Positions 1 to 12,224 of a DNA stretch of 64,000 nt are shown piece by piece. The stretch is from Sarocladium kiliense (lineage: Eukaryota > Ascomycota > Sordariomycetes > Hypocreales > Sarocladiaceae). Numbering within the stretch: the first letter of the stretch is position 1; each line of letters opens with the position of its first letter. Position numbers and translations under genes: made by a program. Where the stretch lies: assembly GCA_030734395.1 (NCBI GenBank), contig JAUZTG010000039.1, forward strand, positions 248,001 to 312,000, in the 5' to 3' direction. The notes beneath the pieces are model-generated. The model saw only the letters and a program-made list of their open reading frames with translations. It did not search any database and was not told the origin of the DNA.

Positions 1-486
1 GGCCGATTCTTCCGCTCCTTCACCGCCACCTCCCTCGGCGGCAGCTGGACTCCCCAAGCCGCCTCAGAAAACAACCCCTTCGCCGGCAAGGCCAACAGCG
101 GTGCTACCTGGACCAACGACATCAGCCATGGCGAGCTCGTCCGCACGACAGCCGACCAGACCTTCGAGATCGACGCTTGCAAACTGCAGCTTCTCTACCA
201 GGGTCGCAACCCCAATGACAACCCTTCAGACTACAATAGGCTCCCCTACAGGCCTGGTCTTCTCACTCTGCAGAACCCTAGCGGCAACACCGGCGGCGGC
301 GGCGGCTCGCAGCCTACGACGACGACTTCATCGAACCCCTCGAACCCCACTAATGGAAACGGCGGTGGTGGTGGTAGCTGTGCTGCTTTGTATGGTCAGT
401 GCGGTGGCTCAGGATTCACTGGTCCGAAGTGCTGCTCTTCCGGAACTTGCAAGTACAGCAACGATTGGTACTCACAGTGTCTGTGA
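1..486 (+). CDS. GH62 alpha-L-arabinofuranosidase with C-terminal CBM1 (3' part only)
   Basis: Only the last 161 codons lie in the window; the frame is open from base 1. The first ~95 residues match the C-terminal part of glycoside hydrolase family 62 enzymes, with the tract SWTPQAASENNPFAG, then NDISHGE, then LLYQGRNPN and YRPGLLTLQNP. A Gly/Thr/Ser/Asn-rich linker follows (about residues 98-125). A fungal cellulose-binding domain CBM1 closes the protein (about 126-161), with the Cys pattern and the YGQCGG and WYSQCL signatures. Family knowledge: GH62 removes arabinose from arabinoxylan outside the cell and CBM1 anchors the enzyme to cellulose. The signal peptide and the catalytic acid and base lie upstream of the window, so activity cannot be judged. 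The family call is firm. Confidence 0.93.
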   Translation, partial: GRFFRSFTATSLGGSWTPQAASENNPFAGKANSGATWTNDISHGELVRTTADQTFEIDACKLQLLYQGRNPNDNPSDYNRLPYRPGLLTLQNPSGNTGGGGGSQPTTTTSSNPSNPTNGNGGGGGSCAALYGQCGGSGFTGPKCCSSGTCKYSNDWYSQCL

Positions 487-819
487 TAAAGCCGTTGTCG
501 ACGGTGATTGTGATGGTACATAGGGTTTGAGTACATATGCTTTCGCTAGTGACATATCTTCTCCTAGGATACTCCAAGTATCTGGGCAATGCGGTGCTTT
601 ATACAATGCCTACCTTTTCGTTGCCGTGATGCCGATCCCTGCCTCAAGTGAGAGTAATTTCGACGACACTTGATGTGGACTGAGAATGCTAGAGAAAAGA
701 TGTAATTAATGTGAAACACGCCGTTCAAACTATCAAAACGCCAGGTGCATCCTCGAAGAGGGCCTATGCTCTGGAGAAAGGAAGCAAATGCAGAATCGAA
801 TAACGTCACCCCCAAACGC
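487..819. other. Intergenic, convergent 3' ends
   Basis: This lies between the stop of the GH62 gene and the stop of the TAPT1-like gene on the other strand. It presumably holds both 3' UTRs. I see no gene or clear structure. Confidence 0.6.
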
Positions 820-3800
820 CTACCAAATGCGCTTCGATACCATGTCATAGCGATTCACCCCTTGAAAGTCCACCTCCTGCTTCTTCTTCTCCCCATCGGC
901 TCCTCCCCTCTTCCCGCCGATTCCTTTGGCATCTCTTAGCCCCTCAGTCTTGTCGGCGTGGATCCAACGCTGTCTCTCCTCGCCAACCTCAATATGCCCA
1001 AAGCCGCCAACGCGTCTTCCTGCTGACTCATATGACTCCCTCTCGAGTGTGCCACGAGCAACGGCCTGGTCACGCGTCTTCATCTTCGCGTAGCGGTTCC
1101 TGGCGTACTTGAGCAGAAGCATACCCAGAAGGAGCTTGAGGATGAGAAGAACAAGGAAGACAATGAAGAAGACGATGACCATGGTCAATGTAGCGATGAA
1201 GTCGTCTGAGGTCCAGGAGTACCATGGTCGAGAGTTCAGTGGCGAACCATAAGGGTACCCGTATGTAGCTCGGCCCAGCGAGTCCCGAATAAGCGAGTCA
1301 AATCGTGTCAACGCGGCAAGTACCGCTGGTGACGAAGGTGTTGCCGAAGGGTCGCTCAGTGAAGTTTGCGTAGTCGGCGGCCCAGGCATCGGCACATGCG
1401 TCGACAAGAACATGTGATAAGTCTGAATGGATGCGCGGATGAAGAGACACGACAACGGTATGACCGCGAGCCCAAGTCGGCGTGTAAGCGAAGGTGCCGA
1501 GAAAGCCTAGTGATGTTAGTTACAACAAATCTTTTAGGCTGCGCGAGGACTTACATTAGTATAGTAGTCCTTACAGAGAATGTCAAGGGTTCTACTATAA
1601 AAGGCTGGCTTGATGTTGTTGAACTTCGTCACATAGGCATGCTTGATCGTATCAACTAGCATCTCGCTCCCAACCACAATGAGAAATGGTGATAGTACCT
1701 CGCCAGACATGAGCCATGATGGTATCATGGTGAAGCTAGCCGGCATGTTCGAGGAAGTGTGCCTCGGTCCAGCGTCATCGGACCCAACGTCCAGTCCGGC
1801 ACCTGGTACTGAGAGTCCGCCAACCTCAACAACGTTGCGCATGCCAATGATAAGAAGCATGATCCATAGCTGAAACCGCTCAACAATGTCGGCGCAGGTA
1901 AGTTGGAAGAGGTTGTCCTTCTCAAAGCGTTTGAAAACCGTGCTCTTGATCTCCACGAATTGGTTCGACAGTAGGAGTGTCAGCAGGGCATTCGAGTACG
2001 AGTTGACTGCGACATTGAGCGTGATGACCTGGTAGTACAATGCGATAGAGTGCAAGCAATTGTATGCAAGCGCAAGAAGGAACATGCCTAAGGGCAGCAG
2101 GATTTTCGACCGGCCGGACGCGTTCCTAGACAACGTCTCGCTGCTGAAGAGGCATTCCAAGATATCCTGACCCAGGGCCGAGAGTAGCCGATCGCCGACC
2201 TCGAGGATATTGTAGATGACATAGAGCTTGATAGCTGACTGGGCACGGATGAAGTGGTACATGCGGCTCGCATCGAGTGACATAAGCGCGATGGAGCTAC
2301 ACAGAATCACACACCCCTGCAGCAAATCAGCCTTGTGAAACGCAGACAGACTCGAAGGCATTGACTTCGTTCTACGATGCTGACGAAACGTGCCAGTTCT
2401 CGGTCCAGGGTTATGGCTCGGACCTGTGGGTGACTTGATTCGACCAATACCGCTCTGGCTGGTCTGCGACGCCCTGCGCAAGAACTGCTGACGCTCTGCA
2501 GGGTTCGTGATTGCAACGTCGACATCCACAGCATGTTCGCTTACACCGCTGCGACTTCTAGACCGCATAGGCTCAGAGAGCTCGCTAGGCCGTCGTGAAC
2601 GCTCACCGCCTCGGCCACGCTCCCTCTCCCATAATCGGCCAATACCCGACCATACGAACCCAAAGACCCAGCGTGCTTCTTTGCCGATCACATAGGCCCA
2701 CCATTTGACAAGGATCCACAGAGCCATGAAGAACCTGACCGGCAGGATGGTGAATGTGTAAAGCCATGCGTCGAGGCACGCAAGAGCACCGAAGTAGAGA
2801 GTTCTTTCGAGATATGAAGGAAGGAGCAACACATTCTTGAGGCGCTCGAATTTGACGGCACTTGACTCGTAAGGAATATCGGCGGTATGAGACTGGTGAA
2901 TATATAGCGGACTCGGTCGTTGGGCGGCAAGCTCAAGCTGCAGGTGGGTTGGCAAAGACATGGGCGGCAGGGGTATCATTGGAGGAATCGGTGACGGTGG
3001 GCGGGGAAGCGGTGAGTGAGCTGGCTGAGTTGGAAGGGAAGAGGGTCCCGTCCACGGAGCAGGAGAAGGTGTCGAGGAAGCTGCGCCGTCAAAGCCAACA
3101 TTTAGATGTAGTGGCGCAAGGTGAGGAGTTGGCTGGAAAGAGTACCGTCTTGGGGAGACGGTGCCTGACGGGATCTCCGAGTACTGAGTTCGCGATGTCG
3201 GAGGAGTCGACAATGTGCGTGGCGCAGGTGAAGGTCTCCTGATCGGCTCTCTGAAGCTTCGAGCTGTACGGGGTTCCTTTGAGGCACTCGTCGGTGGGAA
3301 GAACGTATCTGGATGTTGGATCTCGGGGTATCGTGACATGGATTGCCGAATGGCTTCGCGCTGATCGGAGAACTGAGCAACGTATTCCTGATCCAGCGAC
3401 CTCCGTGCTGGGGCCGGAGCGATAGGCAGAGACTCGGGCGCATTGGCCAACTCTTTGATCTCGGCTGCCGTAAGTCGCTGGACGCCGTCGCTGTTCACGC
3501 TCTTCTTATTGGTAGCGCTGCTGCTACTTCGGCTCCGTGAGTTTGCGACAGGCGCATACAACTCTTGACGGTCTGGTTGTGTCACAGCAGCAGGTATGAT
3601 GCCTCCATTGCTGTTCCAACCGTCTTCATCTGCATCCGGTGTTGCATCGGAGATGGAGGAGGGATTCGAGGTTTGCTGTCGGCCAGGACTACTCCTGAAC
3701 GAGCCATCTTCTGAGGAGCGATCCTCGTCTGAGGGTATAGTCGATAGAGTAGCATTGGTATCTGTGGTATGGAGTGACGGTTTCGTCGGGGTGGTAGGTG

Positions 3801-3855
3801 TGAGGATGGGCGAAGGTAGAGGCGGAGGGTCGCCTGGGTCGGCAGATGGAGCCAT
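820..3855 (-). CDS. TAPT1/Emp65-family multi-pass ER membrane protein
   Basis: Two exons, 3855-1555 and 1506-820, give 995 aa. The 48-nt intron has a GTAAGT donor and an ACTAAC branch point, and splicing joins DYYTN to AFSAPSLTRRLG in frame. The first ~330 residues are Ser/Pro-rich and probably disordered. The conserved core follows: hydrophobic segments, then DASRMYHFIRAQSAIKLYVI and LEVGDRLLSALGQDILECLF, which are hallmarks of the TAPT1 (DUF747) family. RLGLAVIPLSCLFIRASIQ near the C terminus is also typical. A last membrane segment (FIATLTMVIVFFIVFLVLLI) precedes a charged tail. Yeast Emp65 of this family acts at the ER in protein quality control; that role is inferred here. The ATG at 3855 was chosen because the frame upstream offers only a TTG. 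Confidence 0.9.
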
Positions 3856-4315
3856 CAGGTCGAGGATGGCAGCATTCTGGAGGGCCAAGCACGCCGATAA
3901 GTTGGCGATTGACGTCTATGAGACAGTATTGAATGGTGAGTACGATAACGGTGGCCTTGGAGTCGTGCTTCGAGAGGTGATGTCGAGAAATAGTGCGACT
4001 GGGGACGGAGGTTGGTGGGCAGGTGATGATGACAGAAAGCGTCCAAGGCGCGTTTAGCTATTCCTGACAATTGCCAGCTGGCGGCTGAACTTTTAGCGCG
4101 ATTAGCGCCTGACGGGGTAAGCGACAGCAGTGTGGGGGGTCCGGCAATAGCACTTGGCAGGCACCAACAATCTCACTAACAGCGTCACTAACGTTTGCTG
4201 AAGACACCACTGGAACCCGAGGGGTTGGCAGGGGGCTTCTTCTGTTGAATCATCAACGTAACAGCAGACCTTCTGTTGGTGATCAGTTCAGATCACAAGA
4301 CTACCGAAACTGCAT
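3856..4315. other. Intergenic
   Basis: This holds the promoter side of the TAPT1-like gene and the 3' flank of the dienelactone hydrolase gene, both transcribed leftwards. No further gene is recognised; the ORF on + at 3596-4057 is an antisense shadow. Confidence 0.5.
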
Positions 4316-5317
4316 CTAGAGTTGTTCATCAAACCAATCCACCGCCTGTTGGAACGCCCTCTCCTTCGCAAACCTCTGCTGCTTCACCTTCGGATCTCCC
4401 CGAACTGCAAACCCGTGCTCTGTCCCCGAGAACAGGTTGATCTGGTACGGCACACCGATCTTGCTTAAGATCTCCTCCGACTTGTGTCTGTTCTCGGCTG
4501 GAAAGATGCTGTCCGTCTCCGCGGCCGCAATGGACAGAGGGCCCGGAATAGCGGCGAATTCGGCTTCGTCAACGAAGGATGGGTGAGCGACGAAGCCGAC
4601 ATCGATGCCGTTCTTGTAGTTTCGGATGACGTACTGTTTTCATTGATCGTGTTCGTATGTGTTTATTAAGGTATGCACAGCTTGGGGAACCTTTAGATGG
4701 CCAGAGTACGTACCTTTGCACCGAAGCAGTATCCCACGGCCGCAATCTTCTTGTATCCCAAATCCTTGAGGGCCTGAATTCCCGCAACGGTGATCGGGTC
4801 AATCTGCTCAGCTGTATGCGGATTATTGCCATTTGCGCCTTTAGTAAGCCAGCCCATGAGGTCGAAGTCAGCGGGACGAGGGTTGGGCATGACATCGCCA
4901 TTGAACAAGTCTGGGATCAAGGTGGTGTATCCTCGCGCGGCGAAGTTATCAGCCATGAGCTTGCTGTTTTGCCAAATGCCAAAGACGTCGGGCATGTAGA
5001 GGATCGCGCCGCCGTTGGGCTTCGGGTTGGACGCGCGCGCGAGGTACGCTTTGATGCGCTCACCTTGGATGGTGATGTCTTCGCCTTTGGGGGTGCCCCT
5101 GGGAATGAATTAGTCCAAGCTTCAAAAAGATATGAGCCCTGCTTTTCGGATTGCCAAAGCCAGCGACCAGCACCTATGAGAGCTCGGTCCTGGCTGACGC
5201 GAGGCGAATATGATGGACTCAAGGAAGGGTGGGCTGGCTCTGGCCTGGGCTATGATGATAGACGTACTCGTGGAGGGACCCCATGAGGCAGCAGTCGCCA
5301 GGAGGATTCGAAGTCAT
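4316..5317 (-). CDS. Dienelactone hydrolase family protein
   Basis: Three exons, 5317-5268, 5098-4714 and 4633-4316, encode 250 aa. Both introns start with GTACGT and all phases close. It is an alpha/beta hydrolase of the dienelactone hydrolase family. The nucleophile motif GYCFGAK gives Cys141, ETDSIFP gives Asp186 and GTEHGF gives His218, forming the family's Cys-Asp-His triad. The N terminus (MTSNPPGDCC...HEGTPKGE) is typical of fungal members. Length agrees with the family (~250 aa). There is no signal peptide, so it is probably cytosolic. Bacterial relatives open dienelactones in chlorocatechol breakdown; fungal paralogues are diverse and the substrate cannot be named from sequence. The family call is firm. 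Confidence 0.93.
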
Positions 5318-6007
5318 TGTGTAAATACGATTGAGCTCACAGTTGTGATTCTGTCGTGATGGTGAGAGATTTGGTTTGTCTAGAGGTTCAAGTTTGCGAT
5401 TGCCCCTCCGAAATACGACGACCCCTCCACAGCGATGGCATCATAGGTGGTTCGCAGGGTGGGCTGTGATGCGTGCCCGGCAAGTGAGTCGGAATTCCGA
5501 ATTCGCAGACTTGATGATCGTCAAATCCGAATCGGAACCCCGAACCAAGGTCCTGAGAGTTGAGTTTTCCGTACATGGTCCCCTGACCTGAGAAGTGGTA
5601 AGCACCTTAGTTTGATACTATATCTCACAACTCGCGATAATCCAGCAATGTGGTGAGAATCAGCCGCTAATAGGACAAAGCCTTGAGGTCGCGCAGAAGC
5701 ATGTAACTTCAAGAATATCCATAACAACAATTGAGGCGAAGCAAGAAAAAAGAAGTTCTTGTTTGTGTAAACTACACGTATAGAAACGATGCCATCGCTG
5801 ATGATGCATCCCCAGAAACTCCCGTCACTCAACCGCCACGGACGGCCGAGCGAATGCAAATAATACTACAAGAACTATACTTTGGGGTCAAAGAAAGATT
5901 ACCATGCTTGGTGAATGAATGAGTATGTTGTTCATGAGTCAGAGAAAGGCCCATCTGTATCACGTCGTCTCCTTCATCTCTCGTCTTCAGCCGCTTGATC
6001 CGCTTCT
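5318..6007. other. Intergenic
   Basis: This holds the promoter of the dienelactone hydrolase gene (transcribed leftwards) and the 3' region of the Ca2+/H+ exchanger. No further gene is seen. Confidence 0.5.
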
Positions 6008-8183
6008 CTACTCCAACTCGGGAGAGAGGTACGCCCCAATTCTGTCATGCCGATGTTAGCAAAGCTTCAGTCGAGGTGATTAAGTATAGTGACAACATAC
6101 CCGATAATAGCGTAGCAGCCACATATCAACCCTCCCTTCAACGCGCTAGATCTCGGCCCTGCCGCGCCTTCACTCAAGATGATCAGGTTCACCAACAAAA
6201 CCGTACCGACAAGCGTCGCCATTTCAAAGAAGCTGAACGTGAGCACCAGGTCTCGGTCCAGGATCCACGCAGCCAAGACAGTGAGTGGCGTCACGCACAA
6301 GGCGATCTGGATACTCGATCCCACTGACACCGCAATCGCCAAGTCCAGCTTTTCCTTGACAGCCACTGTCACAACTGTGATGTACTCCGCCATATTGCCA
6401 ACAATGGGCAGGATAATAAGGCCGATGACCGATTCAGATAGTTGGCCACGATGCGTAACCTCGTCAATGGTGCTCACGAGGAACTCAGCCGAGAGCGACA
6501 TCAAGGCTGAAGTGACGATTAGAACGAGCACAGAGACGAACCTCGTCACACCAGCATCATGACGCGGCTGAAGAATTTCTGCCTCAAGAATATGGCGTGT
6601 TGGCAGCGCCGAGCGCATGAGCACTCTGCGACCTTCAGGACCCAAATCTTCTGGTGCGCGGGTATACGTTCTCCGTCCGTCTGACCCAGTGAACGACTCC
6701 CTGCTATTGGTACGGCCATGTCCGAATCTAGAAGATCCAGAGCCAGATCGCATCCTCGCATCTGAGCCTCTGCGGCTAGCTGAGCTGCTCGGACGCACCG
6801 CTGAATCGGCACTCCGCCGCCTATGCTGAGTATCGTCTTCGTCGTCAAGCTTGGAGCTACTTCCAACAACTCGTTCCTGCATCTCGATGATTTCCAGAGG
6901 CTTGGGACTTGTGAGGCTTTCGTCGGCGAATCGAATATGGCGGGTTCCGTGTGCAGAGGATGGTCTCGCGGACACTTCACGGTGTGCTGTTGTCGCTGCA
7001 GCTGCCTCTTCATCTTCGGGAGATTTCCGAGTCTTGATCTCGTGAACGAAGTACAGGATATAGATTGCAAGGATCATGAATGAAGAAGCTCTGCTCATCT
7101 TCAAAATGGCTCCTTTTGAGTGTTTGAGATGCTTGAAAGTGTAATCAAAGGCGGTCTGTCCGAGGTCAGCCTTCCGTCAGGGGTATTCTTCGCGTTTTAG
7201 CAACTCACTGGCATAAGGAAGGCGAAGACAGAGACGAAGAGTAGGCATCCCAGAAGTTGTGTGCCCTGGGTGCTGTAGACAGCTTCAAGGTCTGCCATGC
7301 TGCACGCAAGCAATGCAGAACCGAGGATAAGAAGCAGGTTCACGAGGATCGACCCGAGGATCGACGCTTGAACAATTCGAATATGATTGTTAACCAAGGC
7401 AACGCTACTGATGTCAGTATGCTTATCATCTCGAGCTTTGTCATTCGCGTGGCTCACATGCTATAAGCTATTAGTCTTCGTCCATGTCATTAAGGCAAGC
7501 CGCCGAATACTCACAACAAAATCAGCTCAACCAAGTTGCCCAAGCTGATATTGAGCAGGGCACCAATAGTGTCGCCCGAGTCATTTGCAATCCTCTCCGT
7601 CGCATCCGTCAGCAGCGCCGACAGTGGCACAATTGCAATCGCATTGACAATGAAGACCACAGCCGGATTTGCCTTGGCAAAATATAATATCGCGCCAACG
7701 GGCACGAAGAAGACGAGAATGTTCAGTCGAGAAGAGAAGAACATCTCGCGCAGGAGGTAGAAGAACTGTCCGGTTCGTGATAGGGGGATCCGAGGAGCGG
7801 GAGAGGTCGGCTCGGCGCGTGTCGCGGCATCGTCGGATTCTTGTAGAGTCGTATAAGCAGCGGATGCATTCGAGCGGCGTGTTGAAAAACCGAGGCGCTC
7901 TTTCAGATCAGAGCTAGTCAGCGCATGCAGCCTTTGCGGATTCGCGATGTCACTCACCAAAGAACCCCGGGGCTTGAGCAGAGCTTCCAGCATCCGTCCA
8001 TACCTGCTGCTCCCTCACGTCAGACCTTGCACCACCGCCGCTACCCCCTCCTCGCCCTGATTCCTGGAGGACATCTTCATCCAGGAGACTGGACCCGTCC
8101 GAGCTCAGGTCGTCGTCGTCGTGGTCATCCGGCTTGCGCGCAACGGAGGCGTGACCATTTGCAGTTGAGACAGAGGGTGCCAT
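6008..8183 (-). CDS. Vacuolar-type Ca2+/H+ exchanger (CAX/VCX1 family)
   Basis: Five exons, 8183-7958, 7899-7515, 7407-7209, 7155-6101 and 6041-6008, give 632 aa in phase. The first ~75 residues are acidic and Gly-rich, like cytosolic N-terminal regions of fungal exchangers. Two Na/Ca-exchanger repeats follow. The first has LLNISLGNLVEL and IRIVQASILGS, the second has GNMAEYITVVTVAVKEKLDLA and VGSSIQIAL; the GNxxE acidic motifs bind Ca2+. A long disordered Ser/Arg-rich loop (roughly residues 290-430) separates the halves. The protein probably moves cytosolic Ca2+ into the vacuole against H+. The first intron (58 nt) is the least certain: its acceptor was chosen because it restores frame and leaves a CTGAC branch point. 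The last exon is only 34 nt and ends IGAYLSPELE. Confidence 0.9.
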
Positions 8184-9732
8184 GTATCTATGTTGAAGCT
8201 CAAGACCAGGAAGTTCCGGCGGGTCCTTGGTCGTCTCGACACCGATTATCACCAGCAGCTGGGATTGCAAGAAATTAAAACAAAAATGAAGCACGAAAGG
8301 AGCGACCGTACGGAAAGATGGGGAAAACCAAAGACGAGAATGTGCCCGCGCAAAAACGGCCCCTCTCGCCTTACCGTCTACTCTCACGAGGCCCTCCCTC
8401 CCCTGAATCCCACCACGATAGGAATCCGAGGGCCCGCTAGCATCGATACAGGCGTAGCGGGAATGCCAATAATACGAATTGAACCAGGCCGTGGGACGGA
8501 CGGCGGCCCCACTGAACCAGGGGTTTGACGATGCTTCGCCCAGGAGAGTCCAATCAGGGAGACAGATTATCATGCATACATGCCGGATCGGACAAGCTCA
8601 GGGCGCCAGGGTCTGGTGTCGTAAAATGAGCTTGTTTGCTGAGGGTCTAAGAGGCAGCCGAGTGAGACTCATTTCTTATGGTGAATGGGATTCCTTCGTC
8701 CTCAGCCTTTGCTTTACGGCTCATGGAGTTGTAAGACACTCTCAACATCCCTCCAGTCGAACATACCGGCCCCCCAGACTCTGCAGTTTCGCGTCCGTCT
8801 CAAATATCGTGCCCTCACTGACTAATGGCGACACGGACCCTTTCGCGAGATTCATGCGATCCCACGAAAAAGGGGGGTCCCTCATGTCAAATTTCCATGT
8901 CGATCTTCTTCCGGTCTAGCCGAAGCAAGTTTGGCACTCGCACACACCGACCAACAGCCCGAAGAGTGGATCATTCAATCTGTTGTCCTGAAGGTGAGGC
9001 TGATTTGTGTCCAACTTAATCGACGTTGTTGCCTGCTGGTGGTTTCTACAGAGTCAAGGATGGCCATGTTCGTTTCGCTTGCCCACATCGTAACGATAAC
9101 ACGGCGAAACAGCCTGAGCCAACCCTAGCCGCATGTTCAGCGTATTTCCTTTCTTTCAAGCAGCAATTGAGCCGCATGCCGGACTTAAGGCACAGAGTCC
9201 AGCTGGGTGCATCTGCCTCAGGGTAGTGAAGCTGACGCTGCTGCTTGACAAGGAGGGCTATCATCCGTGAAATTGCGCACATGGAGTTCGGATTTACGTG
9301 TGACTAAAGACTAGGACCACGAGAATTACTTCGAAGATGATTAAGCACCATGCCAATCGTTCACTATCATGCATGTCATTCTACAATTGCCAGGCTCTGC
9401 CATGTGGCTTGTCAGCTTAAGTAATACTTCACGGCATTAAACTGTTCAGTTCTACTTGACCAAACTCACGTTGGATGCATCATGATGGATCTAATCCTAC
9501 GAAATCGTAGATTGAAGGATGACCCTCCACCTCAAGGCGGCCAAACCGGGAATTCAAGCTCAGGCTTCAGATCGTAGTCTCCAAGGACATTCTCTCCCAA
9601 GATACCATAGCGGCTGATGTGGCCATCGCCGTCATCGAGCACGCTGCAAGTGTCATTTCCTTTCGGCCTGACTTCTTACGCTCCGTCGGACAGCCTAAAA
9701 AAGTAGGATCCGTGCCCACTCAGAGATGGATT
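8184..9732. other. Intergenic, about 1.5 kb
   Basis: This contains the promoter of the Ca2+/H+ exchanger. The short ORFs inside show no recognisable domain or coding pattern. I see no gene. Confidence 0.45.
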
Positions 9733-11077
9733 TTATGCTTGTATCTCACCAGCCTGTCTCCGATGCTTCTGCCTCAAATCTGTTTTGATAGCCAGAACCA
9801 ACTCAGGGTCCGGTACGCTCTCCCATGCAAGCATGTAAAATTCGTCAACTCCTCCTGGGGATCTGATGTCAGGGAAGAGGGCCAATGAATGCAGCCTCTT
9901 CTTGTCCCAAAACGCGAACCCTAACGGACGGAAAGGATCGAAGTTGACCCCAGCGATAGGAGAATTTGGGCAACTGTGGAGCGTGAGGACACTTCTCACA
10001 CCATCAGACTCTGAACCTAGAGCATTTTGTGTTTGTCCCCATTCGAAATCATCGTTGAATATTGGCAGTCTGATATGGCCGTCACCAACAAACCGCCATC
10101 CTGTCTTGACGGACTTCTTGGGCAGAGCGACCGTCCATCTGCTTGCCTCTGTGGCCCTTGGAGCTCTTGAAGAGGGCAGTACACCTCATTTTTCCACTCC
10201 CCCAAGGTATTGAGAAATGAAACGCGGAAGTGGCTTCTTCTGCACGAGACGTCGCGAGAAGATTCCCGCGCAAATCAAATAACTCGGCTGGAGACGAGCT
10301 TCTCAATTGCACAACATCATCATCGGGCCACTTTGATGCATTTTCCCTTCCCTGCAAGAGGCATCTAGCCTCACCTATAAGTTGCAACACCCACATGGCA
10401 CGTAGAGCCCGCATATCCTCAACCCACGAAGGCTGTCCTGCATCCACAACCTTGACTGGAGCGCCGAAATACTTCCGATCCCAAGCTCTGGGCTGACAGT
10501 ACGCTGGATGGTTCTTAGGGAACGCGTCTGGATATAATGGCCCATGATCAGGCTTAGGATCAGTGCAGTGTAACGGTCTGAAACTTGGTTCTCGAATTCG
10601 TGCCAATGCTGATGCTAGGCACGTCTGCGACAAGGCAAGGAGGTGCGAGGCTGTCGCGATGGTGGATCGCAACACAGCCGCCGACACAAGGACAGATGAT
10701 AGAGTCTCCGGTCCTATATGAATCGCCGTCTCGCCATTCATGGGACCAAAACGAACCGTAGCAGTCCAGAAGCTGAGTCAAAACTCATGGACATCTCGAT
10801 AAGGGAAGACCTTAGATCGCACGAGGATGACGTTGCGGATGAGTTCTTGGATCTCGACTGGGAGGATGGATTCAGGACCAGAGAGGATGCCCTCCGTGAT
10901 CTTCAAGGCATGGCTATCAAAGATGCTCCATATGCGCGGCGAGGCTCTCATCAAATTCCAGAGTACATCGAGGGAGTACGAACTGGGAACGATCCGAAGG
11001 AGGATTTCTGGCGGAAGTTGCTCAAAGGATACATGTGAGCAATGGGCGGCAGCACCAAATCCGACGTTGGGATTCAT
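9733..11077 (-). CDS. F-box-like protein, fungal-specific; structure uncertain, possibly decaying
   Basis: The start MNPNVGFG leads into FEQLPPEILLRIV, an F-box-like helix, followed by a Leu/Ala/Arg-rich body with PSWVEDMRALRAMWVLQL and, near the C terminus, FRPLGFAFWDKKRL. The GFxFWD element recurs as GYxFWD in the two F-box-like genes at 38-43 kb. The reading frame is broken: an in-frame TGA lies at 10778-10780 and the frame shifts near 10.2 kb. Two non-ideal introns would repair both: one of 63 nt from GTCCAT over the TGA, and one of 61 nt from GTGCAG to AATGAG. The last part then reads on without a stop to 9733. Either this is an intact three-exon gene or a young pseudogene. Members of this class usually sit in SCF-type ubiquitin ligases; that role is inferred. 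Confidence 0.5.
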
Positions 11078-11384
11078 GTTGTCATCCCATCGCAACTGAG
11101 GCAAGGTCGAGAGATGTGCAATAATGTTGAGGTTTGCGTCGAAGGGGATGATGTCGGAGTGAGGTTTGCTGGCCCCGCTCTGAAGGATCAATGTTGCATT
11201 CAACCCAATCGCAAAGTGAACGTCCAACATGTCGCGCGATGTTGGCTACTAGCCTCCCACTCAACATGCTCGGCGTCTTGGGCCAGTGGAAAAGGGACTC
11301 GCCGAGCTTTGTTCAAATGTCCCGCTCACTCAACGGCCAGACATCTGGCCGATTACTTTGAACGCTTTTGAGTACCAAACCCTC

Positions 11385-12224
11385 TCACCGTTGTCGTATA
11401 TTCTTCGGTTTACGCTTTTTGAAGACTACAGCTCCTGCCGTAGGGTCGGTCTCAGTCGTCTGGATCCCGTTTGAAGCATCCTCCTCCTCTTTCTTCACAT
11501 GTTCATCGATACCTTGCCCGCCTTCTTCAGGTTCTGCCTTGATGCCTTCTTCCTCCGCCTTGACTCGTGCATCGGGGTTCTCCTCGTTCTTGACCTCGCC
11601 GTCAAGCTGTTCTGGCTTCGCTGTACTTAAGCTGCCGCTCAAGAGCGCATCTAGATCCTCGTCGCCTGCTGGTGCAGCTTTGGAGTCCCTCCCCCAGCGC
11701 CGCGACTTCTTGAATAGACCACGAACGGCCTCCTCCTCTTCCTTATCTTCCTCTGTGACCTCTCGTTTCCGCACACCCGTAGCTTTTGCCTGTGTCTTTT
11801 CTTCCTCAGTTTTCGTTTCGATCACCCTAGTATTCGTCACCGTCCACTCGCCCGGCATCGCCATTTCTGGTCGAAACGTATCAGGCATTTCCACGCCCAT
11901 CTGCGCAAGCTGTTCTCGCTGCTTCTTGAGGTCGGACTCTGATGGTGCGCCCGGCTTCGAGGCAGAGGCTGAAGCAACAGCCGGCCGGGCGCCTGATGGC
12001 GAGCCGCTGCTGACGCCATTCAGTCTGTCGATTTCTTGTCGCGCTCGTTCGCGGTTGCGTTCTTCTTGCTCGTGTCCACGATGCAGGTCTCGCAGGAAGC
12101 GCTTCAATGCGCCTTGGTGCTTCGCTGTCGCTTCATGATTCTGACGCTCGAGCTTTGTATCGCGTACATAGCAGGCGCAGTGTTTGCACCAGTACCTTTC
12201 GGTAGATTTCCAGTACTCAGACAT
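11385..12224 (-). CDS. WBP4/FBP21-like splicing factor with U1-type zinc finger
   Basis: Single exon, 279 aa. The ATG at 12224 was chosen because it directly precedes the domain (MSEYWKSTERYW). A U1C/matrin-type C2H2 zinc finger spans residues 10-40 with Cys13, Cys16, His30 and His36. The rest is charged and probably coiled or disordered, rich in Lys/Glu, with RGLFKKSRRWGRD in the middle. The C terminus FKKRKPKNIRQR resembles the basic end of WBP4-type proteins. No WW domain is visible, unlike the animal proteins. Family knowledge places such proteins in the pre-catalytic spliceosome, in the nucleus. Confidence 0.82.
   Translation of the reverse strand: MSEYWKSTERYWCKHCACYVRDTKLERQNHEATAKHQGALKRFLRDLHRGHEQEERNRERARQEIDRLNGVSSGSPSGARPAVASASASKPGAPSESDLKKQREQLAQMGVEMPDTFRPEMAMPGEWTVTNTRVIETKTEEEKTQAKATGVRKREVTEEDKEEEEAVRGLFKKSRRWGRDSKAAPAGDEDLDALLSGSLSTAKPEQLDGEVKNEENPDARVKAEEEGIKAEPEEGGQGIDEHVKKEEEDASNGIQTTETDPTAGAVVFKKRKPKNIRQR

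Noticed and set aside
3596..4057. 153-codon ORF on + opposite the TAPT1-like gene
   Set aside because: It is an antisense shadow of the Ser/Pro-rich N terminus and its promoter.
10778..10780. Possible stop-codon readthrough or selenocysteine at the in-frame TGA of the F-box-like gene
   Set aside because: Fungi lack selenoprotein machinery, and a 63-nt intron or plain decay explains it more simply.
11368..12138. 256-codon ORF on + opposite the WBP4-like gene
   Set aside because: The Ser-rich translation is the antisense image of Glu/Lys-rich coding sequence.
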